Positions 7,738 through 14,865 of a DNA stretch of 17,077 bases are shown here, piece by piece. Numbering within the stretch: position 1 is the stretch's first letter; each line of letters opens with the position of its first letter. The notes beneath the pieces are model-generated. The model did not search any database. It saw only the letters and a list, made by a program, of their open reading frames with translations, and was not told the origin of the DNA. Source of the stretch: Sphingobacterium sp. UBA6711 (GTDB taxonomy: Bacteria > Bacteroidota > Bacteroidia > Sphingobacteriales > Sphingobacteriaceae). The stretch covers positions 46,971 through 64,047 of the forward strand of contig DKIT01000112.1 in the NCBI GenBank assembly GCA_002454415.1, read 5' to 3'. The position numbers were made by a program, and so were the translations under genes.

Positions 7738-7771
7738 ACCGTCTTCATTTTATCGTGAAGACGGTTTTTTG
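7738..7771 (+). terminator. Intrinsic terminator after the TonB receptor
   Basis: ACCGTCTTCA (7738-7747) pairs perfectly with TGAAGACGGT (7756-7765) around an 8-base loop, followed by TTTTTGTTTTT. It starts 29 bases past the receptor stop codon. Confidence 0.93.
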
Positions 7772-7853
7772 TTTTTCGGATATTTTATAGCGATTGCTTT
7801 GTTTATTTATGGAAATCCGTATCTTAATTCATCATTAAGGTGATTATTTACGC

Positions 7854-8402
7854 ATGAACGAGAAAGAGCTATTACAACACTATAAAACAAGTGGAGACTT
7901 GTCTACACTGGGGAAATTATATTCACCCTATATGTCCTTGCTTTATGGTGTATGCTTTAAATATTTACAAGATCCCGATCGTAGTCAAGATGCGGTGATG
8001 CAAATATTTGAAGAGCTCATACAAAAGCTTCGTCAATATGAAGTCGATAATTTTAAAAGCTGGTTGCATGTCTACAGCAAAAATTATTGCCTGATGCAGT
8101 TACGTAAAGATAAAAGAACGACACAGGTTGATATCGAGGACAATTTGTTTGAAAGCGAACAGAAGCTAAATAATACCAGTGAACCGAAATGGGAAGAAAG
8201 GGATTTCGAGAAACTGGAGGGCTGCATGTTAACTTTGAACCGGGAGCAACAAGAATGTGTGCGTTTGTTTTACCTCGAGCAAAAATGTTATAAAGATATC
8301 GCAGATTTGACTGGATATGAATTGAATAAGGTCAAGAGCGCTATTCAAAATGGAAAGCGCAATTTGAAAATCTGTATGGAAAGGAAAGAAAATGGAAAAT
8401 AA
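7854..8402 (+). CDS. ECF-type RNA polymerase sigma factor
   Basis: Group IV (ECF) sigma-70 factor, 182 aa, directing RNA polymerase to a small regulon. Region 2 is about residues 20-85: core-binding YSPYMSLLYGVCFKYLQD and the -10-recognition part around FKSWLHVYSKNYCLMQLRK. Region 4 is about 124-175: LNREQQECVRLFYLEQKCYKDIADLTG and the helix-turn-helix segment ELNKVKSAIQNGKRNLK, recognising -35-type DNA. There is no C-terminal extension. Its last codons overlap the next gene by 11 bases, so the two are translationally linked; the next gene is probably its membrane regulator. A small hairpin, CTTAAT at 7823-7828 with ATTAAG at 7834-7839, lies 15 bases before the start. The target promoters are not evident. 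Confidence 0.93.
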   Translation: MNEKELLQHYKTSGDLSTLGKLYSPYMSLLYGVCFKYLQDPDRSQDAVMQIFEELIQKLRQYEVDNFKSWLHVYSKNYCLMQLRKDKRTTQVDIEDNLFESEQKLNNTSEPKWEERDFEKLEGCMLTLNREQQECVRLFYLEQKCYKDIADLTGYELNKVKSAIQNGKRNLKICMERKENGK

Positions 8403-9099
8403 TTATCAATTATCGCGGATCCATAATTACATCCATGGTTTGATGAGCAAGGAGGAGATGTTTCAACTGGAGCGTGAAGCACTGGATGACCCCTTTTTAC
8501 AAGATGCTATTGATGGTTACCGATTACAAAATGGCGTGGATGCACGACAGTTGAGCTTGTTGCAACAACGTCTTAGTCGCCGGGTAGAAGACACGGTCGC
8601 AACCAGGCATGCGCAGTATTTTACCTGGCAGCGCCTGGCAATAGGTGCTACTGCTGCCGTATTGTTCGTTACGTTATTGGCTCTACTGTATTTTAAACAT
8701 TTTAACGGTAAGGCAGAACGCACCACTGATGTGGAGTTGAGCGAACCTGAAAATAGCGTGTCCGTCGAGCCATTATTGGATGGAGGTGATGCGACACCAC
8801 GGGAAGGATGGAAGACTTTTGAACAATATCTTAACATTCAGTTTGTATCCTCTGATGCAGGAGGGGATGTCATTGTCAATTTTACGATTGACAAGAATGG
8901 AGTACCAACCCAAATAAGTGCAGAAGGACAGCCGGACCAATTTCTCTTTGACGAGGCCGTTCGTCTCCTGCAGACTGGACCGAAATGGCAGGGAACTAAA
9001 GGACGGTTAAAGATCTCCTTTCCTGTCCGAGAAGCGAAAGATCAGACCCAAGCAACTGTGATTAGGCCCACACATTGTTTTGGCATGGAGAAGAAATAG
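8392..9099 (+). CDS. Single-pass membrane protein with TonB-like C-terminal domain, probable anti-sigma partner
   Basis: 235-aa protein with three parts. The cytoplasmic N-terminus (1-80) resembles the helical N-termini of Bacteroidota anti-sigma-like proteins (IHNYIHGLMSKEEMFQLERE, then LDDPFLQDAIDGY). One membrane helix follows at about 82-101. The periplasmic C-terminus has the TonB C-terminal fold pattern at about 140-212: WKTFEQYLNIQF, GDVIVNFTIDKNGVPTQI, FDEAVRLLQTGPKW and a last strand RLKISFPV. Its ATG lies inside the end of the sigma gene, so coupled translation and a direct partnership are likely. Known family members link periplasmic signals to sigma release; here that is inferred from context. 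It has no FecR domain and no zinc-finger HxxxCxxC motif. The alternative is a TonB-like energy transducer, but the short periplasmic linker (about 40 aa) and missing Pro-rich spacer argue against that. Confidence 0.78.
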   Translation: MENNYQLSRIHNYIHGLMSKEEMFQLEREALDDPFLQDAIDGYRLQNGVDARQLSLLQQRLSRRVEDTVATRHAQYFTWQRLAIGATAAVLFVTLLALLYFKHFNGKAERTTDVELSEPENSVSVEPLLDGGDATPREGWKTFEQYLNIQFVSSDAGGDVIVNFTIDKNGVPTQISAEGQPDQFLFDEAVRLLQTGPKWQGTKGRLKISFPVREAKDQTQATVIRPTHCFGMEKK

Positions 9100-9110
9100 A
9101 TTTATCCGAT

Positions 9111-9149
9111 AAAAAAGCGCTCCATTTCCTTCATAGGAAATGGAGCGCT
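9111..9149 (-). terminator. Strong terminator for the nitroreductase, between convergent genes
   Basis: AGCGCTCCATTTCCT (9116-9130) pairs perfectly over 15 bp with its complement at 9135-9149, loop TCAT. Six A residues at 9111-9116 read as a U-run on the minus strand, so it terminates the nitroreductase transcript 22 bases past its stop. On the plus strand there is no T-run, but the stem also lies just behind the sigma/anti-sigma pair. Confidence 0.9.
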
Positions 9150-9170
9150 CCGAAAAAGGAAAACGTCAAT

Positions 9171-9734
9171 TTACTCTTCCCAACGGATTTTTTCTTCAAT
9201 AGCTGTTCTTATAGGCTCACGTGCCTCAGATTGATGATGACCTAAATAGAATAGGCCAATACATTTTTGATTTTCCTCTAAATTTAGGAAACCTCCAAGA
9301 TGATTGATCAAACCTGGAGTTGCCCAGTAACCGCCGATATTTAAGGAGTGTGCGGCTAGCCACATGTTTTCAACTGCTGCTGCTGTACAGGCCAATTCTT
9401 CCCATTCTGGAACTTCGCCCGTGTAATTGACAACGATAGCGATGGCAACATTAGACTGCGTTGCTTTTTTGCCCATTGTTAGTTCAGTTGCCTCACTATA
9501 CTTTTCGGCAGGAGTGACCGATTTATAGATTTTGGATAGTTCAGCTCCTAAGCGTTCTAACCCTTCTTTCCGGAAGATGACAAAACGCCAAGGTTGTGTT
9601 CTTTTATGTGTTGGAGCAGCATTGGCAGCCTCTAAAATGCTCAAGATATCTTCTTTACTGACTTCCTCATCTGTGAAGGATGCCTGAAATACGGATCTTC
9701 TGTAATGTATCGCTTTTAATACGTCGTTTTTCAT
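9171..9734 (-). CDS. Nitroreductase family protein, YdjA-like
   Basis: FMN-dependent NAD(P)H oxidoreductase of the nitroreductase fold, 187 aa, cytoplasmic, probably a homodimer. FMN-contact motifs are visible: YRRSVF at 11-16, AAPTHKRTQPWRF at 39-51 (compare APDHKSMQPW in E. coli YdjA), GGYWATPG at 134-141 and the C-terminal GLFYLGHHQSEAREPIR at 160-176. I chose the ATG at 9734; an upstream in-frame TTG at 9764 would add ten residues but falls inside the predicted promoter. A TACTTTTG box on this strand (9762-9769) supports a separate promoter, although peptidase T lies 92 bases upstream in the same direction. The physiological substrate is unknown. Confidence 0.9.
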   Translation of the reverse strand: MKNDVLKAIHYRRSVFQASFTDEEVSKEDILSILEAANAAPTHKRTQPWRFVIFRKEGLERLGAELSKIYKSVTPAEKYSEATELTMGKKATQSNVAIAIVVNYTGEVPEWEELACTAAAVENMWLAAHSLNIGGYWATPGLINHLGGFLNLEENQKCIGLFYLGHHQSEAREPIRTAIEEKIRWEE

Positions 9735-9761
9735 TATATAGTTATTTTGGAGTGTCTTTTT

Positions 9762-9769
9762 CAAAAGTA
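9762..9769 (-). promoter_or_regulatory. -7 promoter box (TACTTTTG) for the nitroreductase
   Basis: Read on the minus strand, TACTTTTG matches TAnnTTTG. It ends 27 bases before the nitroreductase ATG and overlaps the in-frame upstream TTG, arguing for the shorter protein. No clear -33 TTG is seen at the usual spacing. Confidence 0.45.
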
Positions 9770-9826
9770 TAAATGAATCGGTTCACTCGTTTATTTGCTT
9801 ATTAATTACTGTTTATTGAAAGGTGT

Positions 9827-11089
9827 TTATGCCTTTTCTTCCCATAAAGATACAACATGTAAAATTGTTTTGACCGCTTTCTGCATATCTTGTACGGCTA
9901 CCCATTCTTGTTTGCCGTGGAAAGCATGACCTCCGGCAAAAATATTAGGGCAAGGCAAGCCCATGAAGGAAAGACGTGATCCATCTGTACCACCCCGGAT
10001 ACTTCTTCTTTCGGCAATCATACCAGCTCTATTGATTGCTTCCATACCAATTTCCATGATTTCCGGATGTTGATCCAGGACCTCTTTCATGTTGCGGTAT
10101 TGCTCTTTTATCGTAAACGTATAGGTACAATTTGGATATTGTTCGACGATTGATTTCGCAAGAGCCTCCAGTTCGTTTTCGTGATTTGTTAGATTGGCTG
10201 TAACATGATCGCGTACGATAAATTGAATCTCAGCTTTTTCTACAGTTCCACTGATTTGTACGGGATGAACAAAACCATCTTTTTTGTTGGTGCTCTCAGG
10301 TGACAGTCTGTCTTTCGGTAATGCGTCAATGATTGCGCTGGCGATTTTGATGGCACTCTGCATCTTTCCTTTCGCAAAACCCGGATGCACTGATACGCCA
10401 TGGATGGTTAATGTTGCACCGTCTGCTGAAAATGTTTCATCTTCTATTGTACCTGCTTTTTCACCATCCATTGTATAAGCAAAATCGGCGGCAAGTCGCT
10501 TCAAATCTGCTTTGTCAACTCCTCTACCAATTTCCTCATCGGGTGTAAAGAGAATCTTGATATCACCATGTTTGATTTCTGGATGCTTCATCAACAAGCG
10601 TGCAGCATCCATAATTTCAGCTATGCCTGCTTTATCATCGGCTCCCAATAAAGTTGTGCCACTTGCAGTAATAATATCATTACCAATCTGGTTGGCCAAG
10701 TCAGGATGTTCTGCATATTTGATAACGATGCTATTGTCGTCAGGAAGGATCAAATCTTGTCCTTGATAGTTGGCGTGTATCAACGGCTTAACGTCTTTTC
10801 CCGATGAATCAGGAGAAGTATCCATGTGAGAACAAAAGCAAATGACTGGGACTTTCTTGGAAGTATTGGATGGAATAGTCGCATAGATATAACCGTTGTC
10901 ATCCATGGCAGCATCTGAAATGCCCAAAGCGAGCAATTCCTCTACAAGTAACTTACCAAGGTTCTTTTGCTTTTCGGTAGAGGGACATGTTGGCGAATTT
11001 GCGTCGGATTGCGTGTCAATCTGTACATAACGTTGGAACCTTTCGGATACCGAAAAATCACTGATGTTATTTATTTCAAATGTGCTCAT
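9827..11089 (-). CDS. pepT: Peptidase T (tripeptide aminopeptidase)
   Basis: Zinc aminopeptidase of the M20B family that removes the N-terminal residue of tripeptides in the cytoplasm; 420 aa against about 408 in E. coli. The di-zinc site is complete: His88 and Asp90 in SHMDTSPD, Asp151 in LLGADDKAG, catalytic Glu185 and ligand Glu186 in FTPDEEIGRG, Asp208 in YTMDGE and His391 in HAFHGKQEW. GGTDGSRLSFMGLP at 366-379 is also typical, and the dimerisation lid domain lies in between (about 220-330). The start is the ATG at 11089, about 30 bases after a good promoter. It belongs to peptide scavenging; its neighbours are not functionally related. Confidence 0.97.
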   Translation of the reverse strand: MSTFEINNISDFSVSERFQRYVQIDTQSDANSPTCPSTEKQKNLGKLLVEELLALGISDAAMDDNGYIYATIPSNTSKKVPVICFCSHMDTSPDSSGKDVKPLIHANYQGQDLILPDDNSIVIKYAEHPDLANQIGNDIITASGTTLLGADDKAGIAEIMDAARLLMKHPEIKHGDIKILFTPDEEIGRGVDKADLKRLAADFAYTMDGEKAGTIEDETFSADGATLTIHGVSVHPGFAKGKMQSAIKIASAIIDALPKDRLSPESTNKKDGFVHPVQISGTVEKAEIQFIVRDHVTANLTNHENELEALAKSIVEQYPNCTYTFTIKEQYRNMKEVLDQHPEIMEIGMEAINRAGMIAERRSIRGGTDGSRLSFMGLPCPNIFAGGHAFHGKQEWVAVQDMQKAVKTILHVVSLWEEKA

Positions 11090-11120
11090 TTTTTAATAGC
11101 CTTAATATGATAAGGGTGGT

Positions 11121-11151
11121 CAAACTTAGATAAATTGCTTTTTATTTGCAA
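11121..11151 (-). promoter_or_regulatory. Promoter of pepT (TTG -33 and TAAGTTTG -7)
   Basis: On the minus strand, TTG (11151-11149), 20 bases of spacer, then TAAGTTTG (11128-11121) fit the Bacteroidota -33/-7 pattern. Transcription would begin near 11115, giving a leader of about 26 bases to the pepT ATG. This is the best promoter match in the window. Confidence 0.65.
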
Positions 11152-11229
11152 TTTAATTTAGTTGCATTTAAAAACAATTTACCTTCAAAAAGCTTTCAGA
11201 ATTTTATAAGCCTTCAATTGAGAACAGCT

Positions 11230-11258
11230 AAAGAAAAGATGATTCGATGGAATCATCT
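11230..11258 (-). terminator. Terminator after the DUF4197 gene
   Basis: AGATGATTC (11237-11245) pairs perfectly with GAATCATCT (11250-11258), loop GATG. On the minus strand the stem is followed by TTTTCTTT. It begins three bases after the stop codon of the DUF4197 gene. Confidence 0.8.
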
Positions 11259-11261
11259 CTT

Positions 11262-12065
11262 CTATTTCTTTTCGTCAGCATAACCAAATACTTTTTGCAA
11301 AATATCTGTATTTCTGCTGCCGCCAATGTTATTTCTTATTTTTAACTCTTGGTCAGCTACTTTAATAAATAAACCATCGATTGCTTTCTGCGTGACGTAT
11401 GCCGTGAGGTTGGTTTCTACTTTGTTGCCAAGAGGTAGATTGTTATAGGCCGTAGTCAGTTGAGTCCAATATTGATCCACATTGTTTGTCCCCATTGCTG
11501 ATTTGATCAGCGGACTGAATTTGCTGTTTAGTTCTGCCGATGTATTTGTTTTAAAAAATGTTGTTGCGGCGTCTTCCTTGTTTCCCAGTAAGATATTGGT
11601 CGCATCAGTAATGGTCATTTTAGAAAGGGATTTGACAAATACAGGAGCAGCCTCTTTGACAGCCCCTTCCGCTGCTCTATTCATGCTTTGAATAAATTGA
11701 TCACATAGTTTTCCCATCCCGACAGCACGGAGTGTTTTCTCTACTTTCTGCGCTTCGGCTGGCATCAAAATTTTTACGGCAGCATCTCCCAAAAAGCCAT
11801 CCTTTTTAGCCAATGATTCGATACTTAAGTTTAAGCCGTTGCTGAGTGCTTGCTTGATTCCCAAGGAGGCATCCTTGTTGGATAAAGATGCTAAACTGCT
11901 GATATTGGATGAAGTTGACGTTGCTGTTTTAGCACTGTCCGTCTGCGCCAGAGTTGTTTTTGCTAATGTTTCGCTGATCTTTTTAAAGATCTGTGCCTCA
12001 CTTGTATTTGAATAAAGAAATCCGGAGACAGAGAGTGCACAATATAGTAGTGGAAATTTCATCAT
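11262..12065 (-). CDS. Secreted DUF4197 family protein
   Basis: 267-aa exported protein of the DUF4197 family, function unknown. The N-terminus (MMKFPLLYCALSVSGFLYS) is a Sec signal peptide, probably cut after SEAQ at about residue 25. The mature part starts IFKKISETL, has a Ser/Thr/Ala-rich spacer (about 38-62) and then the DUF4197 domain from about 68 to 260. Family-like stretches are GIKQALSNGL, DGFLGDAAVKILMP, FIQSMNRAAEGAVKEAAPVF, TDATNILLG and the end AIDGLFIKVADQELKIRNN. I chose the ATG pair at 12065/12062; an upstream TTG at 12083 lies inside the promoter-like box. It is predicted mostly helical, has no lipobox, and is probably periplasmic. It has its own terminator and promoter-like box, so it is likely monocistronic. 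Confidence 0.85.
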   Translation of the reverse strand: MMKFPLLYCALSVSGFLYSNTSEAQIFKKISETLAKTTLAQTDSAKTATSTSSNISSLASLSNKDASLGIKQALSNGLNLSIESLAKKDGFLGDAAVKILMPAEAQKVEKTLRAVGMGKLCDQFIQSMNRAAEGAVKEAAPVFVKSLSKMTITDATNILLGNKEDAATTFFKTNTSAELNSKFSPLIKSAMGTNNVDQYWTQLTTAYNNLPLGNKVETNLTAYVTQKAIDGLFIKVADQELKIRNNIGGSRNTDILQKVFGYADEKK

Positions 12066-12080
12066 GATTTGTTTTGTGTT

Positions 12081-12088
12081 CAAAATTA
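12081..12088 (-). promoter_or_regulatory. -7 promoter box (TAATTTTG) for the DUF4197 gene
   Basis: On the minus strand, TAATTTTG fits TAnnTTTG. It ends 15 bases before the chosen ATG, giving a very short leader. No convincing -33 element was found. Confidence 0.4.
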
Positions 12089-12228
12089 AGCATATCGACT
12101 GTTAATTTATGTGAAAGTTTAAACCTTAGCTATTGCATCAAAGATATTGTCTGGAATCGTAGTAGATGCGCTACACAGGGCCGGCTAGGGATTATTTTTA
12201 ACACATAGATAGATTTGCCAGGATATGT

Positions 12229-12262
12229 AAAAAAAACAGCGGATCTTTAAATGACCCGCTGT
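12229..12262 (-). terminator. Terminator after the secreted phosphodiesterase pair
   Basis: The arms ACAGCGGATC (12236-12245) and GACCCGCTGT (12253-12262) pair at nine of ten positions. On the minus strand the stem is followed by eight T residues (complement of 12229-12236). It lies 33 bases past the stop of the endonuclease-fold gene. Confidence 0.88.
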
Positions 12263-12295
12263 CTGTGTTATAAGGTTGTTGTTATTAACAAAATT

Positions 12296-13135
12296 TTATT
12301 TCCAGGATAGCGTAGTTGCGACTGGAAAGTGATCTGATGGAAACTTATTCATATAGGTATCTGTCAGGATACCATATTTTTTTACCTGAAAAGGTTTAGT
12401 GATAAAGATATGGTCAATACGGCCAGACGTTCTTAAACTTTTACCCCAGCCGTTGAAAGAGGAATTTGGTTCATATCTTGATGGTGCTACCTCGTGCACG
12501 TCTGTCACCACTTTGCTATTTGCCAGCGTGAAATAGGCCTCATCCTTCTCATCGACATTAAAATCACCTGTTAAGATTAAGGGAAGATCCTTTGCGAATT
12601 CTTTTGCTTTTGTGAGGATCAATTTTGCACTCTCCGTGCGTGCAGTACGGCCGATGTGGTCAAAGTGCGTATTCATAAAGATGAAACGTTTTTTGTTGGC
12701 TTTATCTTCAAAAATGCCCCAAGTACAGATACGTGGTAAGGCAGCATCCCAACCTTTATTCGGATGCTCAGTATCTGTTGCGGAAAGCCAAAAAGTCCCA
12801 CTCTTTATTGCTTTAAATCGTTTTGTATTATAATAGATTGCGGAATGTTCTCCTTCGTGGGCACCATCATCACGACCAACACCGACATAATCGAATCCTG
12901 GTAGAAGCGTTTTGAGGTCTTGAACTTGATCATAAAAACCTTCCTGGATACCAAAAATATCGAAACCATGGTACTTAATCAGATTGGTCAATGGAACCTT
13001 ACGATCATTCCACATGTTATCCACATCCACAGTATTTCTTTGTCGAATATTATAACTAGCGGCAATAAAGTCTTGAGCATACGTGATAAAAGACAGGCAA
13101 AGCGCCGCAAGGAGAATAAAACTTTTCTTTAACAT
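12296..13135 (-). CDS. Secreted endonuclease/exonuclease/phosphatase-fold hydrolase
   Basis: Exported Mg-dependent phosphodiesterase of the EEP (DNase I/sphingomyelinase) superfamily, 279 aa. The signal peptide is MLKKSFILLAALCLSFITYA, cleaved near residue 20-21. The full catalytic set can be read in order: Asn29 (SYNIR), Glu65 (GIQEG, metal ligand), His157 (MNTHFDH), Asp191 and Asn193 (TGDFNVDE), Asp241 (GRIDHIF) and Asp268-His269 (FPSDHFPV). Whether the substrate is nucleic acid, a phospholipid head group or a sugar/inositol phosphate cannot be told. It starts 54 bases after a secreted GDPD with no promoter or terminator between, so the two are probably one transcript, making a joint role in phosphodiester breakdown outside the cytoplasm plausible. 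Confidence 0.9.
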   Translation of the reverse strand: MLKKSFILLAALCLSFITYAQDFIAASYNIRQRNTVDVDNMWNDRKVPLTNLIKYHGFDIFGIQEGFYDQVQDLKTLLPGFDYVGVGRDDGAHEGEHSAIYYNTKRFKAIKSGTFWLSATDTEHPNKGWDAALPRICTWGIFEDKANKKRFIFMNTHFDHIGRTARTESAKLILTKAKEFAKDLPLILTGDFNVDEKDEAYFTLANSKVVTDVHEVAPSRYEPNSSFNGWGKSLRTSGRIDHIFITKPFQVKKYGILTDTYMNKFPSDHFPVATTLSWK

Positions 13136-13189
13136 TTTTGTATTGAATATTGATTTTGATTGTTCGAGCCGCAGCCTTACTTAACCGCC

Positions 13190-13963
13190 TTATTTTTTAC
13201 TTTTTAATTTTTCAACGAGTAATTCTGGCTCGTCTGTAGTGATGAAATCTATTTTTTGATCAATCAGATTCGTCATTTCCTCGGGTGTATTAACAGTCCA
13301 TGCATTTACTTTCATGCCCAGTTGATGTGCATCACTCAGCCAAGTAGTATTCTTTTTAAATACAGAAAAATGATAATCTAAGCCATTAATTCCAGCAGCA
13401 TTTACATCTGCAGGTGATTTGTCTCCATTGAGATATTGGATATTGGCCTTAGGGGCGAGTTCGTGGATCTTTTGGCAGGCTTCAAAGCTGAAAGCAATAT
13501 AGTCTGTTACTTTTTCTGCTTTTAGACTCTTTACCATTTCGACAGTTTTAGTTGCCGCCTCGAGCGTACGCTCCAAACCTAATTTATTGGTTTTTAATTC
13601 GAGAATAAGGCGTAATCCTTTTAGTTTTTTTCCTGCTTTGAGGTATTCTTCCAATGTCGGAATAGCCTCTCCATTGGGATGTTTTTTTTGTAAAAGGTCT
13701 TGATATGTCGCTGTTGCGATGTCAATGCCATAGAAATCGTTGTCATGGTTGACGACGAGGATATTATCCTTAGTCAAATGAACATCAAATTCGGATCCGA
13801 AGAGTTTGAGATCGTGTGCTGCTTTGAGAGAAGCAATTGAATTTTGAGGTAGGTGGCTGTTTTTCCATACGCCGCGGTGTGCTATAGCCTTCGTTTGTGC
13901 AAATAGTGCAGAAGATGAAATGACCATAGCCAGTGTCAGACAGCTTAAAATATGTTTTTTCAT
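13190..13963 (-). CDS. Secreted glycerophosphodiester phosphodiesterase
   Basis: Exported GDPD-family enzyme, 257 aa, TIM-barrel fold, expected to split glycerophosphodiesters into glycerol-3-phosphate and an alcohol. Signal peptide about 1-22 (cleavage after ALFAQ). Active-site residues are present: His29-Arg30 in AHRG, Glu58 and Asp60 in EFDVHLTKD (metal), His73 in VVNHD (catalytic), Glu122 in LILELKT, Trp222 in NAWTVN, and the family end motif ITTDEP. It is shorter than E. coli GlpQ (about 358 aa) and closer to the compact bacterial GDPD type. It is the first gene of a probable two-gene unit with the EEP-fold hydrolase. No TAnnTTTG box was found in front of it. Confidence 0.93.
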   Translation of the reverse strand: MKKHILSCLTLAMVISSSALFAQTKAIAHRGVWKNSHLPQNSIASLKAAHDLKLFGSEFDVHLTKDNILVVNHDNDFYGIDIATATYQDLLQKKHPNGEAIPTLEEYLKAGKKLKGLRLILELKTNKLGLERTLEAATKTVEMVKSLKAEKVTDYIAFSFEACQKIHELAPKANIQYLNGDKSPADVNAAGINGLDYHFSVFKKNTTWLSDAHQLGMKVNAWTVNTPEEMTNLIDQKIDFITTDEPELLVEKLKSKK

Positions 13964-14050
13964 TCTATAATTATGTATAAGTGTTTGTACAGTATTGCAT
14001 CATACATAGACTACACTCGGTTACTTGTTTAAATTATGTATGCATATCTT

Positions 14051-14075
14051 TTTCAGGTATTTTATTGACCTGAAA
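14051..14075. repeat. 8-bp hairpin upstream of the GDPD gene
   Basis: TTTCAGGT (14051-14058) pairs with ACCTGAAA (14068-14075) around a 9-base loop. It lies about 90 bases upstream of the minus-strand GDPD start. The short T-run next to it (TCGTTTTT) is on the plus strand, where no gene ends, so a terminator role is doubtful. Confidence 0.35.
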
Positions 14076-14131
14076 TCGTTTTTAGGCGGATCTTTTCACC
14101 GTTTCATACGCATATGTTTAAAAGTTGATTT

Positions 14132-14168
14132 CAGCAGGACAAAAAAAGTGGTACTTTCTATCCTGCTG
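14132..14168. repeat. Inverted repeat interleaved with the HD-gene terminator
   Basis: CAGCAGGA (14132-14139) pairs with TCCTGCTG (14161-14168). One arm sits inside the loop of the adjacent terminator and the other beyond its U-run, so the two stems cross. On the minus-strand RNA they could form a pseudoknot or exclude one another. Confidence 0.55.
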
Positions 14169-14192
14169 TGCAAAATCTAAAGTACCACTTTT
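14141..14192 (-). terminator. Terminator after the methyltransferase/HD operon
   Basis: A 14-bp perfect inverted repeat (14144-14157 with 14179-14192, core AAAGTGGTACTTT) has a 21-base loop. On the minus strand it is followed by a run of seven U residues (complement of 14141-14147). It starts 25 bases past the stop of the HD gene. The loop is unusually long and holds one arm of another inverted repeat. Confidence 0.82.
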
Positions 14193-14217
14193 ATATTTAG
14201 TAATTGTTAACTGTAAT

Positions 14218-14865
14218 TTATTTTTTACCATTCCATTCTAACATGAACTCCTCAAGGAAGTTTAGCATGTACTGATGGCGATGTTCGGCAATTTTTTTTG
14301 CTGCTTCTGTATTCATCTTCTCCTTTAAAAGCAGTAGTTTCTCATAGAAGTGATTAATTGTAGGTGCTTCAGAATGTTTGTAAGCTTCCTTATCCTTATA
14401 TTCTTGTACAGGGACGTTGGGGTTGTACATTTCCCGGCCTTTGTTTCCTCCGAAACTAAAAGCACGTGCGATACCTATCGCTCCGATAGCGTCAAGACGA
14501 TCAGCATCCTGTACGATTTCCATTTCCTTGGAATGGAAAGAAACTTCGCCCAAACTTGCTTTGAAAGACATGTTGAAGATGATCTTCTTAACGTGGTCAA
14601 TTATTTCAGGAGAAATTTCAAGACTTGCTAAAAATTCACCAGCAACGCGAGGGCCTATCGTTTCATCGCCATCATGGAATTTACTGTCGGCGATGTCATG
14701 TAATAGTGCAGCCAATTCACAGACCATGACATCCGCTTCTTCATCTTCTAAAATTAACTTCGTATTGTTCCATACGCGTTGAATATGCGACCAATCGTGG
14801 CCTGCTTCTGCAAATTTCAAACGATCTTGCACAAATGCTACTGTGCGCTCAATAATGTTATTCAT
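14218..14865 (-). CDS. HD-domain metal-dependent hydrolase
   Basis: 215-aa HD-superfamily phosphohydrolase resembling B. subtilis YpgQ and E. coli YedJ. The metal-site pattern H...HD...D is present: His27 in GHDWSHIQRV, His56-Asp57 in ALLHDIADSKF and Asp122 in VQDADRLDAIGAIGIAR. The stretch AFSFGGNKGREMYNP and the helical C-terminus are also typical of this subgroup. YpgQ-like enzymes have been shown to hydrolyse nucleotides; the substrate here is not known. Its ATG overlaps the end of the methyltransferase gene by eight bases (ATGAATAA), which indicates coupled translation. It is the last gene of the two-gene unit and is followed by a terminator. Monofunctional, no membrane segment. Confidence 0.92.
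   Translation of the reverse strand: MNNIIERTVAFVQDRLKFAEAGHDWSHIQRVWNNTKLILEDEEADVMVCELAALLHDIADSKFHDGDETIGPRVAGEFLASLEISPEIIDHVKKIIFNMSFKASLGEVSFHSKEMEIVQDADRLDAIGAIGIARAFSFGGNKGREMYNPNVPVQEYKDKEAYKHSEAPTINHFYEKLLLLKEKMNTEAAKKIAEHRHQYMLNFLEEFMLEWNGKK

Noticed and set aside
14417..14782. A 121-codon plus-strand ORF opposite the HD-domain gene.
   Set aside because: It is complementary to conserved HD-family sequence and has no features of its own.
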